DNA from: Hymenobacter sp. YIM 151858-1
Lineage (GTDB): Bacteria; Bacteroidota; Bacteroidia; Cytophagales; Hymenobacteraceae
Reading direction: 5' to 3'
Assembly: GCF_025979705.1 (NCBI RefSeq)
Contig: NZ_CP110136.1
Span: 1 to 64,000 of the forward strand
Length of the DNA stretch: 64,000 bases
Every line of letters starts with the position of its first letter. The first letter of the stretch is position 1. This document shows positions 27,568 through 37,669 of this stretch, piece by piece. The notes under the pieces are model-generated. The model worked only from the letters and a program-made list of their open reading frames with translations. It made no database searches and had not been told where the DNA came from. Both the position numbers and the translations under genes were made by a program.

Positions 27568-28929
27568 TTAGTAACCGGGGTTCTGCGTGATGTTCGGGTT
27601 GTTTACCGTTTCGCGGAAGGGAATCGGTAGCAACAAACGACGAGCATCCGTTAGACTCAGTACCTGCTGGGCACGACCCGTGCGAATCAGGTCAAACCAG
27701 CGGTGGCCTTCCAGGGCTAGCTCAACCCGACGGTCGCGCTCGATTTGCTCGAGCAGTTGCGCTTGGGTAAGCGTAGCTACTGCAACGGGCAAGCCTGCAC
27801 GGGTACGAACGCGGTTTAGGGCAGTCAGCGCGCCGGGCAGATCGTTCTGGCGGGCCTTAGCTTCGGCGCTGTTCAACAGCATCTCGGCCAGGCGAATGGC
27901 TTTGAAGTTATCGGTGCCCGTGCCCGGATCAACATATTTGATCGAAGTACCGGTGGGTACCGTGCGGCCGTTCAGGGTAAAAGTGCCATTCGAAATGGTA
28001 GCATCCTTGCGCAGGTCGCCAGCTTCGTAAGCTGTCGGCAGGGTCGAGCCAGGGCCCGTCGGAGAAATTTCGTTACGGCCACCATTTGCCGTGGGCAATA
28101 GGAAGAAGGCAAACGAGCTCTGCGTCTGCGCATCAAACTGTACCTCGAAGATAGATTCCGAGGGGTTTTCGGCCGTAACAGCTGTGCGGTAGCTCGCGTT
28201 GAGCTGGAAGGGGCCGGCAATTACCTGGTCGGCCAGGCGGGCCGCATCGGCCCACTGCTGGCGGTACAGGGCCACGCGCGACTGCAACGCCAAGGCTGCC
28301 CAACGGGTAGCGCGGGCCGGGTTGGTCGAGGTCGGCAGGTTAGGAGCCGCCGCCGTCAGGTCCGCCACGATCTGATCGTACACGGCCGATTGGGGCGTAC
28401 GCGCCACGTTCAGCGTGTTGTCGGGCGTGGTGGTCGGGGTCAGCACCAGCGGCACATCACCCCAGTAGTTGGTGAGGTAGAAGTAAGCCAATGCCCGGAT
28501 GAACTGGGCTTCGGCAACAATCTGGTTTTTCGTAGCCTCCGGAGCCGTGATGCCCGGGGCATAAGCAATCAGGTTGTTCGCGCGGTTCACCGTGGAGTAC
28601 AACGAGCTCCACATGCTGGTTACCTCCGTGTTGTCAACCAGAATGGAACGGTTTTTAATCTGGCTGAAGGTCGGGAACGTGCCAACGTGTGCTAGGTTAT
28701 CGGCAAGCAAATCGGAGAACAGCGGTACCCGCAGGCCGAGATTGTTGGCGCTAAGCAGGTTGCCGTAGGTGCCGGTCAGCACAGCCTGGGCACCCTCCAG
28801 GTCGGTGAAAACCTGGGTGCGGTCGAGGGAGTTGCGGGGTTCAGGCTGCAGAAAGTCCGAGCAGCTTACCGCGCCGAAGCTCAGCAGTCCGAGAACAGCC
28901 AGCGTCGAAATTTTGGAACGAATATTCAT
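27568..28929 (-). CDS. SusD/RagB-like nutrient-binding lipoprotein (pair 2)
   Basis: 453 residues with the start at 28929 (MNIRSKISTLAVLGLL); an upstream TTG is less likely. Lipobox GAVSC, then SDFLQPEPRNSLD. The SusD pattern is clear: N-terminal AFTDLEGAQAVLTGTYGNL-like helices, then FIRALAYFYLTNYWGDVPLV, and the C-terminal ERRVELALEGHRWFDLIR-type motif (here RDRRVELALEGHRWFDLIRT) followed by NITQNPGY. Classical RagB/SusD family. It starts 30 bases downstream of its susC partner's stop. Ligand unknown. Confidence 0.93.
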   Translation of the reverse strand: MNIRSKISTLAVLGLLSFGAVSCSDFLQPEPRNSLDRTQVFTDLEGAQAVLTGTYGNLLSANNLGLRVPLFSDLLADNLAHVGTFPTFSQIKNRSILVDNTEVTSMWSSLYSTVNRANNLIAYAPGITAPEATKNQIVAEAQFIRALAYFYLTNYWGDVPLVLTPTTTPDNTLNVARTPQSAVYDQIVADLTAAAPNLPTSTNPARATRWAALALQSRVALYRQQWADAARLADQVIAGPFQLNASYRTAVTAENPSESIFEVQFDAQTQSSFAFFLLPTANGGRNEISPTGPGSTLPTAYEAGDLRKDATISNGTFTLNGRTVPTGTSIKYVDPGTGTDNFKAIRLAEMLLNSAEAKARQNDLPGALTALNRVRTRAGLPVAVATLTQAQLLEQIERDRRVELALEGHRWFDLIRTGRAQQVLSLTDARRLLLPIPFRETVNNPNITQNPGY

Positions 28930-28959
28930 GAATGAGAGAGACTTCAACGAGGGAAAGAA

Positions 28960-31900
28960 TTACAGGCCGATGTTGACGCCCACTTGGTACACGCGGGCCT
29001 GCGGGAAGGTGAGGAAGTCGGTGCCCAACGAGGTGTTAGTGCCACTGAACGTGTTTACTTCCGGCTCCAGACCCGAGTATTTCGTGAAGGTCAGCAGGTT
29101 CTGGCCAGCTAGGTACACCCGAGCCGATTGCAGGCGCAGCGGACGGATGAGGTTGCTTGGCAGGTTGTAGCCCAGTGTTGCGGTTTTCAGGCGCAGGTAC
29201 GAGCCATCTTCCAGCCAGCGGTCCGATACACGGCGGTTGTTGTTCGGGTCACCCCAGGCCGCACGCGGCATCGAAGTGCTGGGGTTGTCGGGCGTCCAAC
29301 GGTCGCGCACCGAGCCCAACTGGCCAAACTGGCCGTTCATGCCTTCACCGAACGCACGCGTGTTGTTGTAAATCTCGTTGCCCTGCGTAAACTGGAAGAA
29401 GAAGCTCAAGTCGATGCCTTTCCAGTTCAGGGTGTTGGTGATACCGCCGAAGAAGTTAGGCTGAGCCGAACCAATGATCTTCTGGTCGGCAGCGGTGATA
29501 ACGCCGTCGTTGTTCAGGTCGCGGAAGCGAATGTCGCCGGGGCGGGGAGTGGTTGCCGCGCTGGTGCCCTGGTACAATGCCGTAGCGCTGCCGGTACGGG
29601 CTCGTGCGTTGGCAATGTCGGTATCAATCTCGCCCTGGTTCTGGTAAACGCGGTCTACTACATAGCCATAGAAGCTACCCAGCGGCTGACCAACCTCTAC
29701 GCGGCTGGCGAAGCCGGCCAGGAAGGGAGCGTTGTTAACCAGACGGGTTACCTTGTTGCGAATGATCGAAACGTTCAGGTTGGTCGTCCAGCTGAAGTTG
29801 TCCGTTTTCACGTTCTGCGTGGTCAGGTCAAATTCGAGACCCCGGTTGCGCAGGTCACCGATGTTCTGGGTAACACTGCCGAAGCCCGAAGTGAGCGGCA
29901 GCTGGCGGTTGAGCAGCAGGTCCTTAGATTTACGGTCGAAGGCATTTACCGATAGCGAAATCCGGTTTTCGAGCACACCTACGTCGACACCCGCGCTGAT
30001 TTCACCCGTTTGCTCCCAACCCAGGTCGCTTACACCGAGCTGCGTGGGCGCAAAGCCGGAGATGCCGTTGTAGTTGGCCAAGTTGCCCGCACCAACACCA
30101 AATAGGTTGCGCGAAGCGAAGTTGCCAATTTCGAAGTTACCCACTACGCCGTAACCACCGCGCAGCTTCAGTTCGCTGATAACGGGGTTACCCTTCAGGA
30201 AACCTTCTTCCGACACACGCCAAGCTGCCGAAGCCGCCGGGAACCAGCCGTACTTGTTTTCGGCGCCGAAGCGCGAAGAACCGTCGCGACGCAGCGAAGC
30301 CGAGAGAATATACTTACCCTGGTAGTTGTAGTTGGCACGCCCAAAGTAGGAGAGCAACGTCCAGAGAGTTTCGTCGGAAGACGCATCCGTTTTCACCGAG
30401 CCAGCCGATGCCTGACGGATTTTGTTCGTGGCAAAGCCCGATACCGACGTAATGATGCCGTTCTGCACCGAGCGCTGGGCGCTCTGGCCTAACAGCAAGG
30501 TCAGCGAGTGGTCGCCAAAAGCCTTGTCGTAGGTCAGGGTGTTTTCGTTAATCCAACCCACATCGTAGCGCGAGTTGAAGTTAGCCGAGCCGTTGCTACC
30601 TACGGCCTGCAAGGCCGTGCTCGGAATGTACACGTCCTCTTTAAGGTTGAGGTAGTCGCCGCCCAAGGAGGTGCGGAAGCGCAACGAAGGAATAATCTGG
30701 TAATCGGCGTAAATGTTACCGATTGCACGGTTATTCCGAGCCAAGAAAGTCGGCAGCGTGGCCGCGGCAATCGGGTTTTCAACCGACGAGAACGGGTCGC
30801 GGCCGAAGGTGCCATCGGCATTGCGTACGGGGAACTGCGAGCCCAGCAGCAGGGCCGTGCTCAATACTCCGTAAATATTGTTGTCGTTGTTGATTCGGTT
30901 GCTGAGCGAGCGGCTGCCCGTCAGGCTCATACCTAGGCGCAGCTTATCGGTAGCTTGGTGGTCGAGGTTGATGCGACCACTACCACGGCTAAAGCCAGAG
31001 CCTAAGATGATGCCTTCCTGATCGAAGTAGGTACCCGAAATCAGGAAGCGGGTTTTTGCGTCGCCGCCCGAAGCGGTCAGCGTGTAGTTCTGAATACGTG
31101 CATCCCGGAACACTTCATCCTGCCAGTTGGTGCTGGCACCCGTGAAGAGCTGCTGTGTAGCAGGGTTGGGGTTGGCAGTTACGTAGCGGGGCGTCAGGCC
31201 CACATTGGTACGTGCCTCGTTGATAAGATTCTGCGACTCTTCCCCGTTCAGTACGTCGAGACGACGCCAGGTTTGCTGTACACCTGCGTAGGCGTCGAGC
31301 GTAATTTTGGTTCGGCCGGCTTGGCCACGCTTGGTCGTGATCAGCACTACGCCGTTGGCCGCACGCGAACCGTAGATAGCTGCCGCCGATGCATCCTTCA
31401 GGATTTCGATCGAGGCAATATCGTTCGGGTTCAAGTCCGAAATGGCATTGAGTTGCTGGTTGCCAACGCCCACGTTCGAATAGCTACCGATATTAATCGG
31501 TACACCATCCACTACGTACAGTGGGTCGCTGCTGGCCGAAATAGAGTTGTTGCCGCGGATACGCACCGTAACACCACCGCCCGGAGTACCCGAGTTGGCG
31601 TTTACCTGCACACCCGACGCACGGCCCTGCAGCACCTGCTCTACGCTGGCAACAGGTTGGGTTTCGAACTGCTTAGAATCTACCTGCGATACCGCACCCG
31701 TAACGAGGGTTTTGGACTGCTCGCCGTAGCCTACTACCACAATTTCGCTAAGGGTTTTGGCGTCCGGTGCCATCCCAACGTTGATCTGGGTATCGGTGCC
31801 GATCGGTCTCTCGAGTGCTATGTAGCCAACCGAGCTTACTTGTAAGGTCCCGCCTTCCCCGGATACACTCAGAGTGAAAGTACCATCGGAGTTTGTGGAG

Positions 31901-32055
31901 ACACCATTGGTAGTGCCCTTTACAAGTACCGTAGCTCCAGGCAACCCTTCGCCAGTGGTACGGTCGGTTACCCGACCAGAGATCTGTCGGGTTTGAGCAT
32001 CCACATGGTGAGCAAGGGCTACCAATGGTACTAAACCCAGTAAAAATTTGTTCAT
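28960..32055 (-). CDS. SusC/RagA TonB-dependent transporter (pair 2)
   Basis: 1031 residues. Leader MNKFLLGLVPLVALAHHVDAQ closely resembles that of pair 3. CarboxypepD_reg domain (about 24-105), TonB-box-like EIVVVGYGEQ, plug with RGNNSISASSDPLYVVDGVP and SIEILKDASAAAIYGSRAAN, then the barrel. Its C-terminal residue is Leu (VNIGL) rather than the usual Phe, a minor deviation from the BAM signal. The upstream region contains a CACTCAC motif 10 bases before the ATG and an operator-like inverted repeat at 32100-32118. Confidence 0.95.
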   Translation of the reverse strand: MNKFLLGLVPLVALAHHVDAQTRQISGRVTDRTTGEGLPGATVLVKGTTNGVSTNSDGTFTLSVSGEGGTLQVSSVGYIALERPIGTDTQINVGMAPDAKTLSEIVVVGYGEQSKTLVTGAVSQVDSKQFETQPVASVEQVLQGRASGVQVNANSGTPGGGVTVRIRGNNSISASSDPLYVVDGVPINIGSYSNVGVGNQQLNAISDLNPNDIASIEILKDASAAAIYGSRAANGVVLITTKRGQAGRTKITLDAYAGVQQTWRRLDVLNGEESQNLINEARTNVGLTPRYVTANPNPATQQLFTGASTNWQDEVFRDARIQNYTLTASGGDAKTRFLISGTYFDQEGIILGSGFSRGSGRINLDHQATDKLRLGMSLTGSRSLSNRINNDNNIYGVLSTALLLGSQFPVRNADGTFGRDPFSSVENPIAAATLPTFLARNNRAIGNIYADYQIIPSLRFRTSLGGDYLNLKEDVYIPSTALQAVGSNGSANFNSRYDVGWINENTLTYDKAFGDHSLTLLLGQSAQRSVQNGIITSVSGFATNKIRQASAGSVKTDASSDETLWTLLSYFGRANYNYQGKYILSASLRRDGSSRFGAENKYGWFPAASAAWRVSEEGFLKGNPVISELKLRGGYGVVGNFEIGNFASRNLFGVGAGNLANYNGISGFAPTQLGVSDLGWEQTGEISAGVDVGVLENRISLSVNAFDRKSKDLLLNRQLPLTSGFGSVTQNIGDLRNRGLEFDLTTQNVKTDNFSWTTNLNVSIIRNKVTRLVNNAPFLAGFASRVEVGQPLGSFYGYVVDRVYQNQGEIDTDIANARARTGSATALYQGTSAATTPRPGDIRFRDLNNDGVITAADQKIIGSAQPNFFGGITNTLNWKGIDLSFFFQFTQGNEIYNNTRAFGEGMNGQFGQLGSVRDRWTPDNPSTSMPRAAWGDPNNNRRVSDRWLEDGSYLRLKTATLGYNLPSNLIRPLRLQSARVYLAGQNLLTFTKYSGLEPEVNTFSGTNTSLGTDFLTFPQARVYQVGVNIGL

Positions 32056-32424
32056 GCGGTTAGAAGTGAGTGAAGTGACAACCGATTTCCAATTTATGCA
32101 GGTAAAAGGATTTTACCTAGCAAGTACCAATGCTAAAAAAACGCGATTCCGAAAATTTGGCAAGCGCATGCTCAATTATTGCCAATCTGGCAATCCAGGA
32201 TTCGCCAGCTCATATGCCCCCTGCACGATGCACTCCTCGAAGCATGCTCCTTGAAACTTGCCTATAAGAATAGCAGATAATCACAGCACAAGCAAATTCG
32301 CTTTTCCTTTTTTTAAGATATGGACTTATTTGCTGTATATACATATAACTATTATAAGTGCCGACCAGCTTAAAACCTAAATATTGAACTATTGTAATAA
32401 TGACTTGCTCTTTCATTCCATGCC
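32056..32424. promoter_or_regulatory. Upstream region of SusC/D pair 2
   Basis: AT-rich, gene-free stretch. It holds the CACTCAC motif (32066-32074, minus strand), the inverted repeat AGGTAAAA-GGA-TTTTACCT (32100-32118) and several A/T tracts. Short open frames on both strands lack coding character. The promoter itself was not pinned down. Confidence 0.55.
32100..32118. promoter_or_regulatory. Operator-like perfect inverted repeat upstream of pair 2
   Basis: AGGTAAAA and TTTTACCT are exact complements around GGA, centred 54 bases upstream of the susC-2 ATG. The size and symmetry are those of a dimeric regulator site; the short loop could also give an RNA hairpin. No regulator gene lies nearby. 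Confidence 0.45.
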
Positions 32425-32480
32425 CATCCGCAAAACAAAAGCCCCGCCTGAGTTCAGGCGGGGCTTTTGTTTTGCGGATG
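32425..32480 (-). terminator. Terminator of SusC/D unit 3
   Basis: Perfect 27-bp arms (32425-32451 and 32454-32480) around two bases, with T-rich tracts inside the arms on both strands. It lies 13 bases past the susD-3 stop. Very strong hairpin. Confidence 0.9.
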
Positions 32481-32493
32481 ACCTAGCTATTGA

Positions 32494-34140
32494 TTAGTAG
32501 CCCGGGTTCTGTTGTGCAGCCAGTACAGGGTTGTTAGCCACTTCGATGGCCGGAATCGGCCACAGGAAGCGGTAGTCGCTGTACGGGATGGCGCTTACCG
32601 AGGGGGTTAGTGCCGGCGACGTGCCGCAAGCGTAGTTGGCAACTACCGACTGCGCGTTACCAGCCTTGGCCGGAATGCCACCAGTAGCACGGGGGCTAAA
32701 CGAGGTGGGCGACAAGCGGTGGATATCATCCCAGCGGAAACCTTCAGCCAGCAGCTCGATGCGGCGCTCGTTGAGGATGGCCTGCACCAAAGCATCACCG
32801 GTGAGGGTAACAGGGTACAGGTCGGCTGCCTGCACGGCGCGGCCGCGTACGGCGTTCAGCAGGGCCACGGCGCGGACGCTGTTGCCCAGACGAGCCTCGG
32901 CTTCGGCTTGGTTCAGCAGTACTTCGGCGTAGCGGCTGATGGGGGCAAAGTCGGTGTTGGTGGCAGCGTCCTTGTACTTAAAGCTGTGGTAGCGGGCAGG
33001 CGTAGCATTATTGGGTTGCAGCAACTGCGTGCGGCGCAGGTCGTTGCAGGGCCAGAAGCTGGCGTTAAACAGAATCGGGCTGATAGCAATCAGACCACGA
33101 CCCTGAACACCAACAGGTGCGGTAGCCGGCGAACCAAAGAAGTTGGGCAGCGCGCCGTTTACGCCGGGGTTGTCGTCGGAGCTGTTCTCGATCGAGAAGA
33201 TGTTCTCGGCCGTAACGCTCGTACCACCCGGGAAAGCGGCCTGCGGCGTGGCCTGCAGTTGGTAGCCACCTAGGGGGCTGCTGAAGCCGCCGGGAGCTGC
33301 GGTGCTCACGGCAACCAGCTTATCGCCTTCGGCTTTGGCGGCAGCCCAGTTTTGCTGGTGCTGGCGCAGGCGCTGCTTCAGGGCAATGGCGGCACCCTTG
33401 GTAACGCGCGTAACGCGCAGGTTGCCCGTGCGGGTGGTGGGCAGGCTCTGCTCGGCAAAGTCGAGGTCGGCCAGCATGCCGGTGTATACTTCGGCTACCG
33501 TATTGCGGCCGGCTGTTTTGGCGCGCTCCAGGGTAGCGGAGGTATTCACGGCGAAGTCGCGGTACGGTACACCGAGGCTGCTGCCGTTGTTATCGGAGAA
33601 CGGACGCGCAAAGTGCAGCAGCAGCTCGTGGTAGGCCAGGGCGCGCAGGTAGCGGCACTCGCCTTCGTACGCCGCTGCTGTGGCCTGGTCGATGGTGCCG
33701 CGCTGCTGAGCTGCGCGTACGCCTTCGATTACCACGTTGCACTGGTTGATGAGCGCATACAGGTTCGACCACATGCCCACCACGTTGGGGCTGGAGGGAG
33801 TTTGCACGTTGGAGTACACGATGCCGAAGAAGCCGGCCATGTCTACCACGTCCTCGCCGCGTACATCGCCGAACTCGGTGGCAGCCGAGCCAAACGGATA
33901 GCCGCGGGTTTGCAGCGCGCCGCCGTTGAGGGGGTCGTAAAAGCCCGACTGTGCAGCGTTGTACACACCGGTTACGGCCAGGGCAATGCGCTCAGGCGTT
34001 GTAAAAGCAGCCGATTCGGTGATGGCGTCCTTCGGCTCTAGGTCGGTTACGTCGCAAGAGCTCATGCCCAGCGACAGGAAAGCTGCCAAGGCCATAGCCC
34101 GCAGGCTTAACGGCGCGAAGCGAAACAGTACGTTATTCAT
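32494..34140 (-). CDS. SusD/RagB-like nutrient-binding lipoprotein (pair 3)
   Basis: 548 residues, the longest SusD here. Signal peptide and lipobox GMSSC, then DVTDLEPKDAITESAAFTT. Internal SusD motifs: ECRYLRALAYHELLLHFARPF, RYAEVLLNQAEAEARLGNS and the C-terminal NERRIELLAEGFRWDDIHR. Ends NPVLAAQQNPGY, as in many SusD proteins. It starts 20 bases after the susC-3 stop, so it is cotranscribed. It probably caps the SusC-3 barrel and binds ligand at the surface. Confidence 0.93.
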   Translation of the reverse strand: MNNVLFRFAPLSLRAMALAAFLSLGMSSCDVTDLEPKDAITESAAFTTPERIALAVTGVYNAAQSGFYDPLNGGALQTRGYPFGSAATEFGDVRGEDVVDMAGFFGIVYSNVQTPSSPNVVGMWSNLYALINQCNVVIEGVRAAQQRGTIDQATAAAYEGECRYLRALAYHELLLHFARPFSDNNGSSLGVPYRDFAVNTSATLERAKTAGRNTVAEVYTGMLADLDFAEQSLPTTRTGNLRVTRVTKGAAIALKQRLRQHQQNWAAAKAEGDKLVAVSTAAPGGFSSPLGGYQLQATPQAAFPGGTSVTAENIFSIENSSDDNPGVNGALPNFFGSPATAPVGVQGRGLIAISPILFNASFWPCNDLRRTQLLQPNNATPARYHSFKYKDAATNTDFAPISRYAEVLLNQAEAEARLGNSVRAVALLNAVRGRAVQAADLYPVTLTGDALVQAILNERRIELLAEGFRWDDIHRLSPTSFSPRATGGIPAKAGNAQSVVANYACGTSPALTPSVSAIPYSDYRFLWPIPAIEVANNPVLAAQQNPGY

Positions 34141-34160
34141 GAATTCGGAGTCAGACGGGA

Positions 34161-37100
34161 TTAGAAGCTTACGTTGAGGCCCGTGGTGAACACGCGCTGC
34201 TGCGGATTGCTGTTGTTATCAATGCCAAACTGCGTGTTCTGCTGCAGGTTGCTATTGCCCGAAGAGTTAACCTCGGGGTCAACACCTTTGTACTTCGTGA
34301 ACGTGAAGGCGTTCTGCACTTGGCCGTACACGCGGATGCGGCTCAGGCCCGTGAAGCCCAGCAGATTCTGCGGCAGGGTGTAGCCCAACGAAATGTTCTG
34401 GATGCGTACAAAATCCCCGTCCTCAACAAAGCGCGAAACGGCCGAGTTGTTTAGGTTGATGAAGTCGGAGTTGTTGTAGCGCTGCTTCGGCACGTTGGTT
34501 TGCTGGCCAGGGGTGGTCCAGCGGTCCAGAATCTCAGTGCCGTTGTTCAGGAACTCCTGGCGCAGCAGTTGCTGGCGCGTTACGTTCATGATTTTGTTGC
34601 CGCCCGAGAAGCGTACGAACACCGAGGCGTCGAAGCCCTTAAACGTAAACGAGTTGGTGATACCGCCAAACCACGTGGGGTTGGGGTTGCCCAGGATCTT
34701 GCGGTCGACGTTGGCCTGCAGCGGCGTAACCGCCTGACCTAGGGCCGCGCCGGGGTTGGCGGGGTCGTAGGCGTAGTACGAGTTGTTATCGACGTTGGCC
34801 TGCACCAGCGAACCGTCGCCTTTGCGGTAGATGGGATAACCGTTGGCCGAGTTTACACCCTGGAAGTCGTAGCCGTACAAGGCGCCGATTACTTCGCCTA
34901 CCCGCGTGATGTTGTAGGTGGCTAGGATGTCGCCGCTGCCGCCAAGCGACTTAACAATCGCCTTGTTGGTGGCGAAGTTAAAGTTAGTCGTCCAGGTGAA
35001 GGCCTCGTTCTGGATGTTCTGCGAGTTGAAGGTGAATTCGAAGCCTTTGCTTTCGAGGTCACCCACGTTGGCGCGGTACGAGTAGTTGGGAATACCCAGC
35101 GAAACGGCTACTGGCACGCTCAGAATCAGGTCGCTGTTGTCGTTGATGTAGTAATCAGCGCCAACGGTGATGCGGTTGTCTAGGAAGCCAAGGTCCACAC
35201 CGATGTCCTTCTTCTTCGACTGCTCCCACTTCAGCTGGTCGTTGCCGAACTGGCCGTCGCGGTTGTAGCCGATACCGTTCTGGCTACCGTATTTGCCGGG
35301 GCCGAACAAGCTGGCGTAGGCAAAGGCACCGAAGTCGACGTTACCCACTACGGCGTAGCTGGCGCGGGCTTTAAAATCGGAGATGAAGCCGAGGTTCAGG
35401 TTCTTGAAAAACGGCTCTTCCGAAATACGCCAGCCCACCGAACCGCCGGGGAACAAGCCGTAGCGGTTGGCTTCGGGCAGGTCCGAAATGCCGTCGTAAC
35501 GCAGCGAAGCACTGAACAGGTAACGGTCCTTGAAGCCGTAGTTCAGGCGGCCGAATACGGAGCTAAAGCCGCGCTCCACGTAGCCGCCGCCAACGGTTGG
35601 CGTAGCAAACGTGTTAGAAATAAGGCTGTTCGGGCCGAAGAAGCGGTCCGACAGGCCCGTGGCTTGCGACCAGAAGAATTGCGCTTTGGTTTTCTGCAGC
35701 TCCGAGCCAACCACTACGCCCAATTTGTGCTGATCAGCTATCAGCTTGTCGTAGTTGATGGTATTCTGCCAGTTCCAGCGCGTGGTGGGCGAGGACTGCT
35801 GGTAGATAATACCGTTCGGGCCGCGGCCGTCGCCGTGGCGCGGGTCGTTGTACTGAAAGTCGTCGTTCAGGAAAACGTCGGTGCCCAGCTGGCTGCGTAG
35901 GCGCAGGCCTTTCAGGGGCTCGGCTTCCAGGTAGGTGTTGCCCAGAACGCGGTAGTTGGTAGCCCGGTAAACGTTATTCTCCAGCGGGAAAATAATGTTG
36001 GGGTAGTTGAAGGCAATGCCGAGGGTGTTGTTGCCTTGGCCGACTACCGCCGGGTTGGAGGTGCTGATGTAAGGCGTGCCATCGGGGTTGCGGGCCGGCA
36101 CGTTCGGGAACAGCGACAGCGCGTTGGTAACGTTGCCCGACAGGCCGTTCACGCTCGTGTTCAAACCATCGGTGTTGGTGCGCGTCAGGCCTAGGTTCAT
36201 GCCCACACGCAGCCACTTCAGCACCTCCTGATCGAGGTTGGTACGGAAGGTGATGCGCTGCAGCGAGTTGGCCTTAATAACGGCGTTCTGGTCGGTGTAG
36301 CCAGCCGAGAAGAAGTAGTTGGTTTTCTCGGTAGCGCCGCTTACCGACAGCGCGTGGTTTTGCTGGAAGCCGGTGCGGAAAATCTCGTCCTGCCAATCGG
36401 TGCTCACGCGCTGCCCATCCTGCTCGAAGGGGAAGGCTTGGGCGGGAGAGTTGTTGTTGCGCAGGCGTTCGTTGTTAATCTCAATGAACTGATCGGCGTT
36501 CAGCACTTCGTAACGCTTCACCGTTTGGGCCCAGCCAAACCAGTTGTCGTAGCTAACCTTGGCTTTGCCCAGGCGGCCGCGCTTCGTCGTGATAAGGATA
36601 ACGCCGTTGGCACCACGCGAACCGTAGATAGCCGTTGCCGAACCGTCTTTCAGTACCTCGTACGACTCGATGTCGGAGGGGTTGATGTCGGCCAGCGGGT
36701 TGTTCTGTACTACGCCCGATTGGTTGCCCGTAATAATCGGCACGCCATCCACTACCACTAGCGGCTGCGCACCGGAGGTAATAGTGTTGGTACCGCGAAT
36801 ACGGATACGCGGGGTGGCACCCAACAAGCCCGAGGGCACAGTAGCCTGCACACCAGCGGCGCGGCCAGCCAGTTGCTGATCGAAGCTGGGCGTGGGGAGG
36901 TTGGCAATTTCTTCGCCTTTAACCGAGGCGATAGAGCCGGTTACGTCGCGACGCTCCTGCGTGCCGTAGCCAGTTACCACTACTTCGCTTAGCTGCTTGT
37001 TGTCAGCTGCCAAACCGATGTTTACCTGGTTTTCGGAACCTAGGGCGCGCTCAATAGAAACGTACCCAACAGAGCTGATTACTAAGGTACCGCCAGCGGC

Positions 37101-37295
37101 AGGCGCACTCAGGGTAAAAGTACCGTCGGAGTTCGTCGATACGCCCGTGGTGGTGCCTTTCAGCAATACTGTTGCCCCAGGAATACCTTCACCGGTAGCC
37201 CGGTCAGTTATGCGGCCTGAAACGGACCTGTCTTGGGCTACCGACTGGTGCGCAAAAGCCACCAGGGGTATTAGTCCCAGTAAAAGTTTGTTCAT
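34161..37295 (-). CDS. SusC/RagA TonB-dependent transporter (pair 3)
   Basis: 1044 residues with the ATG at 37295 (MNKLLLGLIPLVAFAHQSVAQ); 17 further upstream codons are open but would precede the signal peptide. CarboxypepD_reg domain GRITDRATGEGIPGATVLL, TonB-box-like EVVVTGYGTQ, plug with RGTNTITSGAQPLVVVDGVP, barrel ending LNVSF. Leader and N-terminal domain are strikingly like pair 2, indicating a duplication. A CTCACTCAC motif lies 14 bases upstream of the ATG. It is divergent from pair 4. Confidence 0.95.
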   Translation of the reverse strand: MNKLLLGLIPLVAFAHQSVAQDRSVSGRITDRATGEGIPGATVLLKGTTTGVSTNSDGTFTLSAPAAGGTLVISSVGYVSIERALGSENQVNIGLAADNKQLSEVVVTGYGTQERRDVTGSIASVKGEEIANLPTPSFDQQLAGRAAGVQATVPSGLLGATPRIRIRGTNTITSGAQPLVVVDGVPIITGNQSGVVQNNPLADINPSDIESYEVLKDGSATAIYGSRGANGVILITTKRGRLGKAKVSYDNWFGWAQTVKRYEVLNADQFIEINNERLRNNNSPAQAFPFEQDGQRVSTDWQDEIFRTGFQQNHALSVSGATEKTNYFFSAGYTDQNAVIKANSLQRITFRTNLDQEVLKWLRVGMNLGLTRTNTDGLNTSVNGLSGNVTNALSLFPNVPARNPDGTPYISTSNPAVVGQGNNTLGIAFNYPNIIFPLENNVYRATNYRVLGNTYLEAEPLKGLRLRSQLGTDVFLNDDFQYNDPRHGDGRGPNGIIYQQSSPTTRWNWQNTINYDKLIADQHKLGVVVGSELQKTKAQFFWSQATGLSDRFFGPNSLISNTFATPTVGGGYVERGFSSVFGRLNYGFKDRYLFSASLRYDGISDLPEANRYGLFPGGSVGWRISEEPFFKNLNLGFISDFKARASYAVVGNVDFGAFAYASLFGPGKYGSQNGIGYNRDGQFGNDQLKWEQSKKKDIGVDLGFLDNRITVGADYYINDNSDLILSVPVAVSLGIPNYSYRANVGDLESKGFEFTFNSQNIQNEAFTWTTNFNFATNKAIVKSLGGSGDILATYNITRVGEVIGALYGYDFQGVNSANGYPIYRKGDGSLVQANVDNNSYYAYDPANPGAALGQAVTPLQANVDRKILGNPNPTWFGGITNSFTFKGFDASVFVRFSGGNKIMNVTRQQLLRQEFLNNGTEILDRWTTPGQQTNVPKQRYNNSDFINLNNSAVSRFVEDGDFVRIQNISLGYTLPQNLLGFTGLSRIRVYGQVQNAFTFTKYKGVDPEVNSSGNSNLQQNTQFGIDNNSNPQQRVFTTGLNVSF

Positions 37296-37669
37296 GCGGT
37301 TATTAAATAGTGAGTGAGATGGTGCTGAACCGATCAAGCTCAGCAAATGGTGCGAAAAGATAGCGAAGGAAATTCTTGGGCAAGTGCTTTAATCGTTTTT
37401 TAAGCCAATCAGGGCCTTTCGGGCGCTATTGTCCAAACAATCAGTTTTATAACTAAATAGAGGTGTTAGAATAAAAAGGGGCCGCGGTAGCAGCGTTGCA
37501 AAGCCTTGAAATTTGCACTGTATGCATTGTTGTTATCATTATTATGTAAATATTGTTTTTTATATGTAATTGTACATTGTTGGAATAATTTAAACCTGTG
37601 TTGTATAAGTGAGTGAAATAATGATACCTTATCCTGTTCACTCACCAAATCATCCTAAGAAGAGTGCGT
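37296..37669. promoter_or_regulatory. Divergent control region between SusC/D pairs 3 and 4
   Basis: 374 AT-rich bases without a gene. The left side has CTCACTCAC (37310-37318, minus strand). The right side has GTGAGTGAA (37609-37617) and TTCACTCACC (37637-37646), which form a 9-bp inverted repeat with a 19-base loop in the expected leader of pair 4. On the minus strand a TATCTTTT sequence close to the -7 consensus lies about 70 bases upstream of susC-3, preceded by TTG. Confidence 0.5.
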
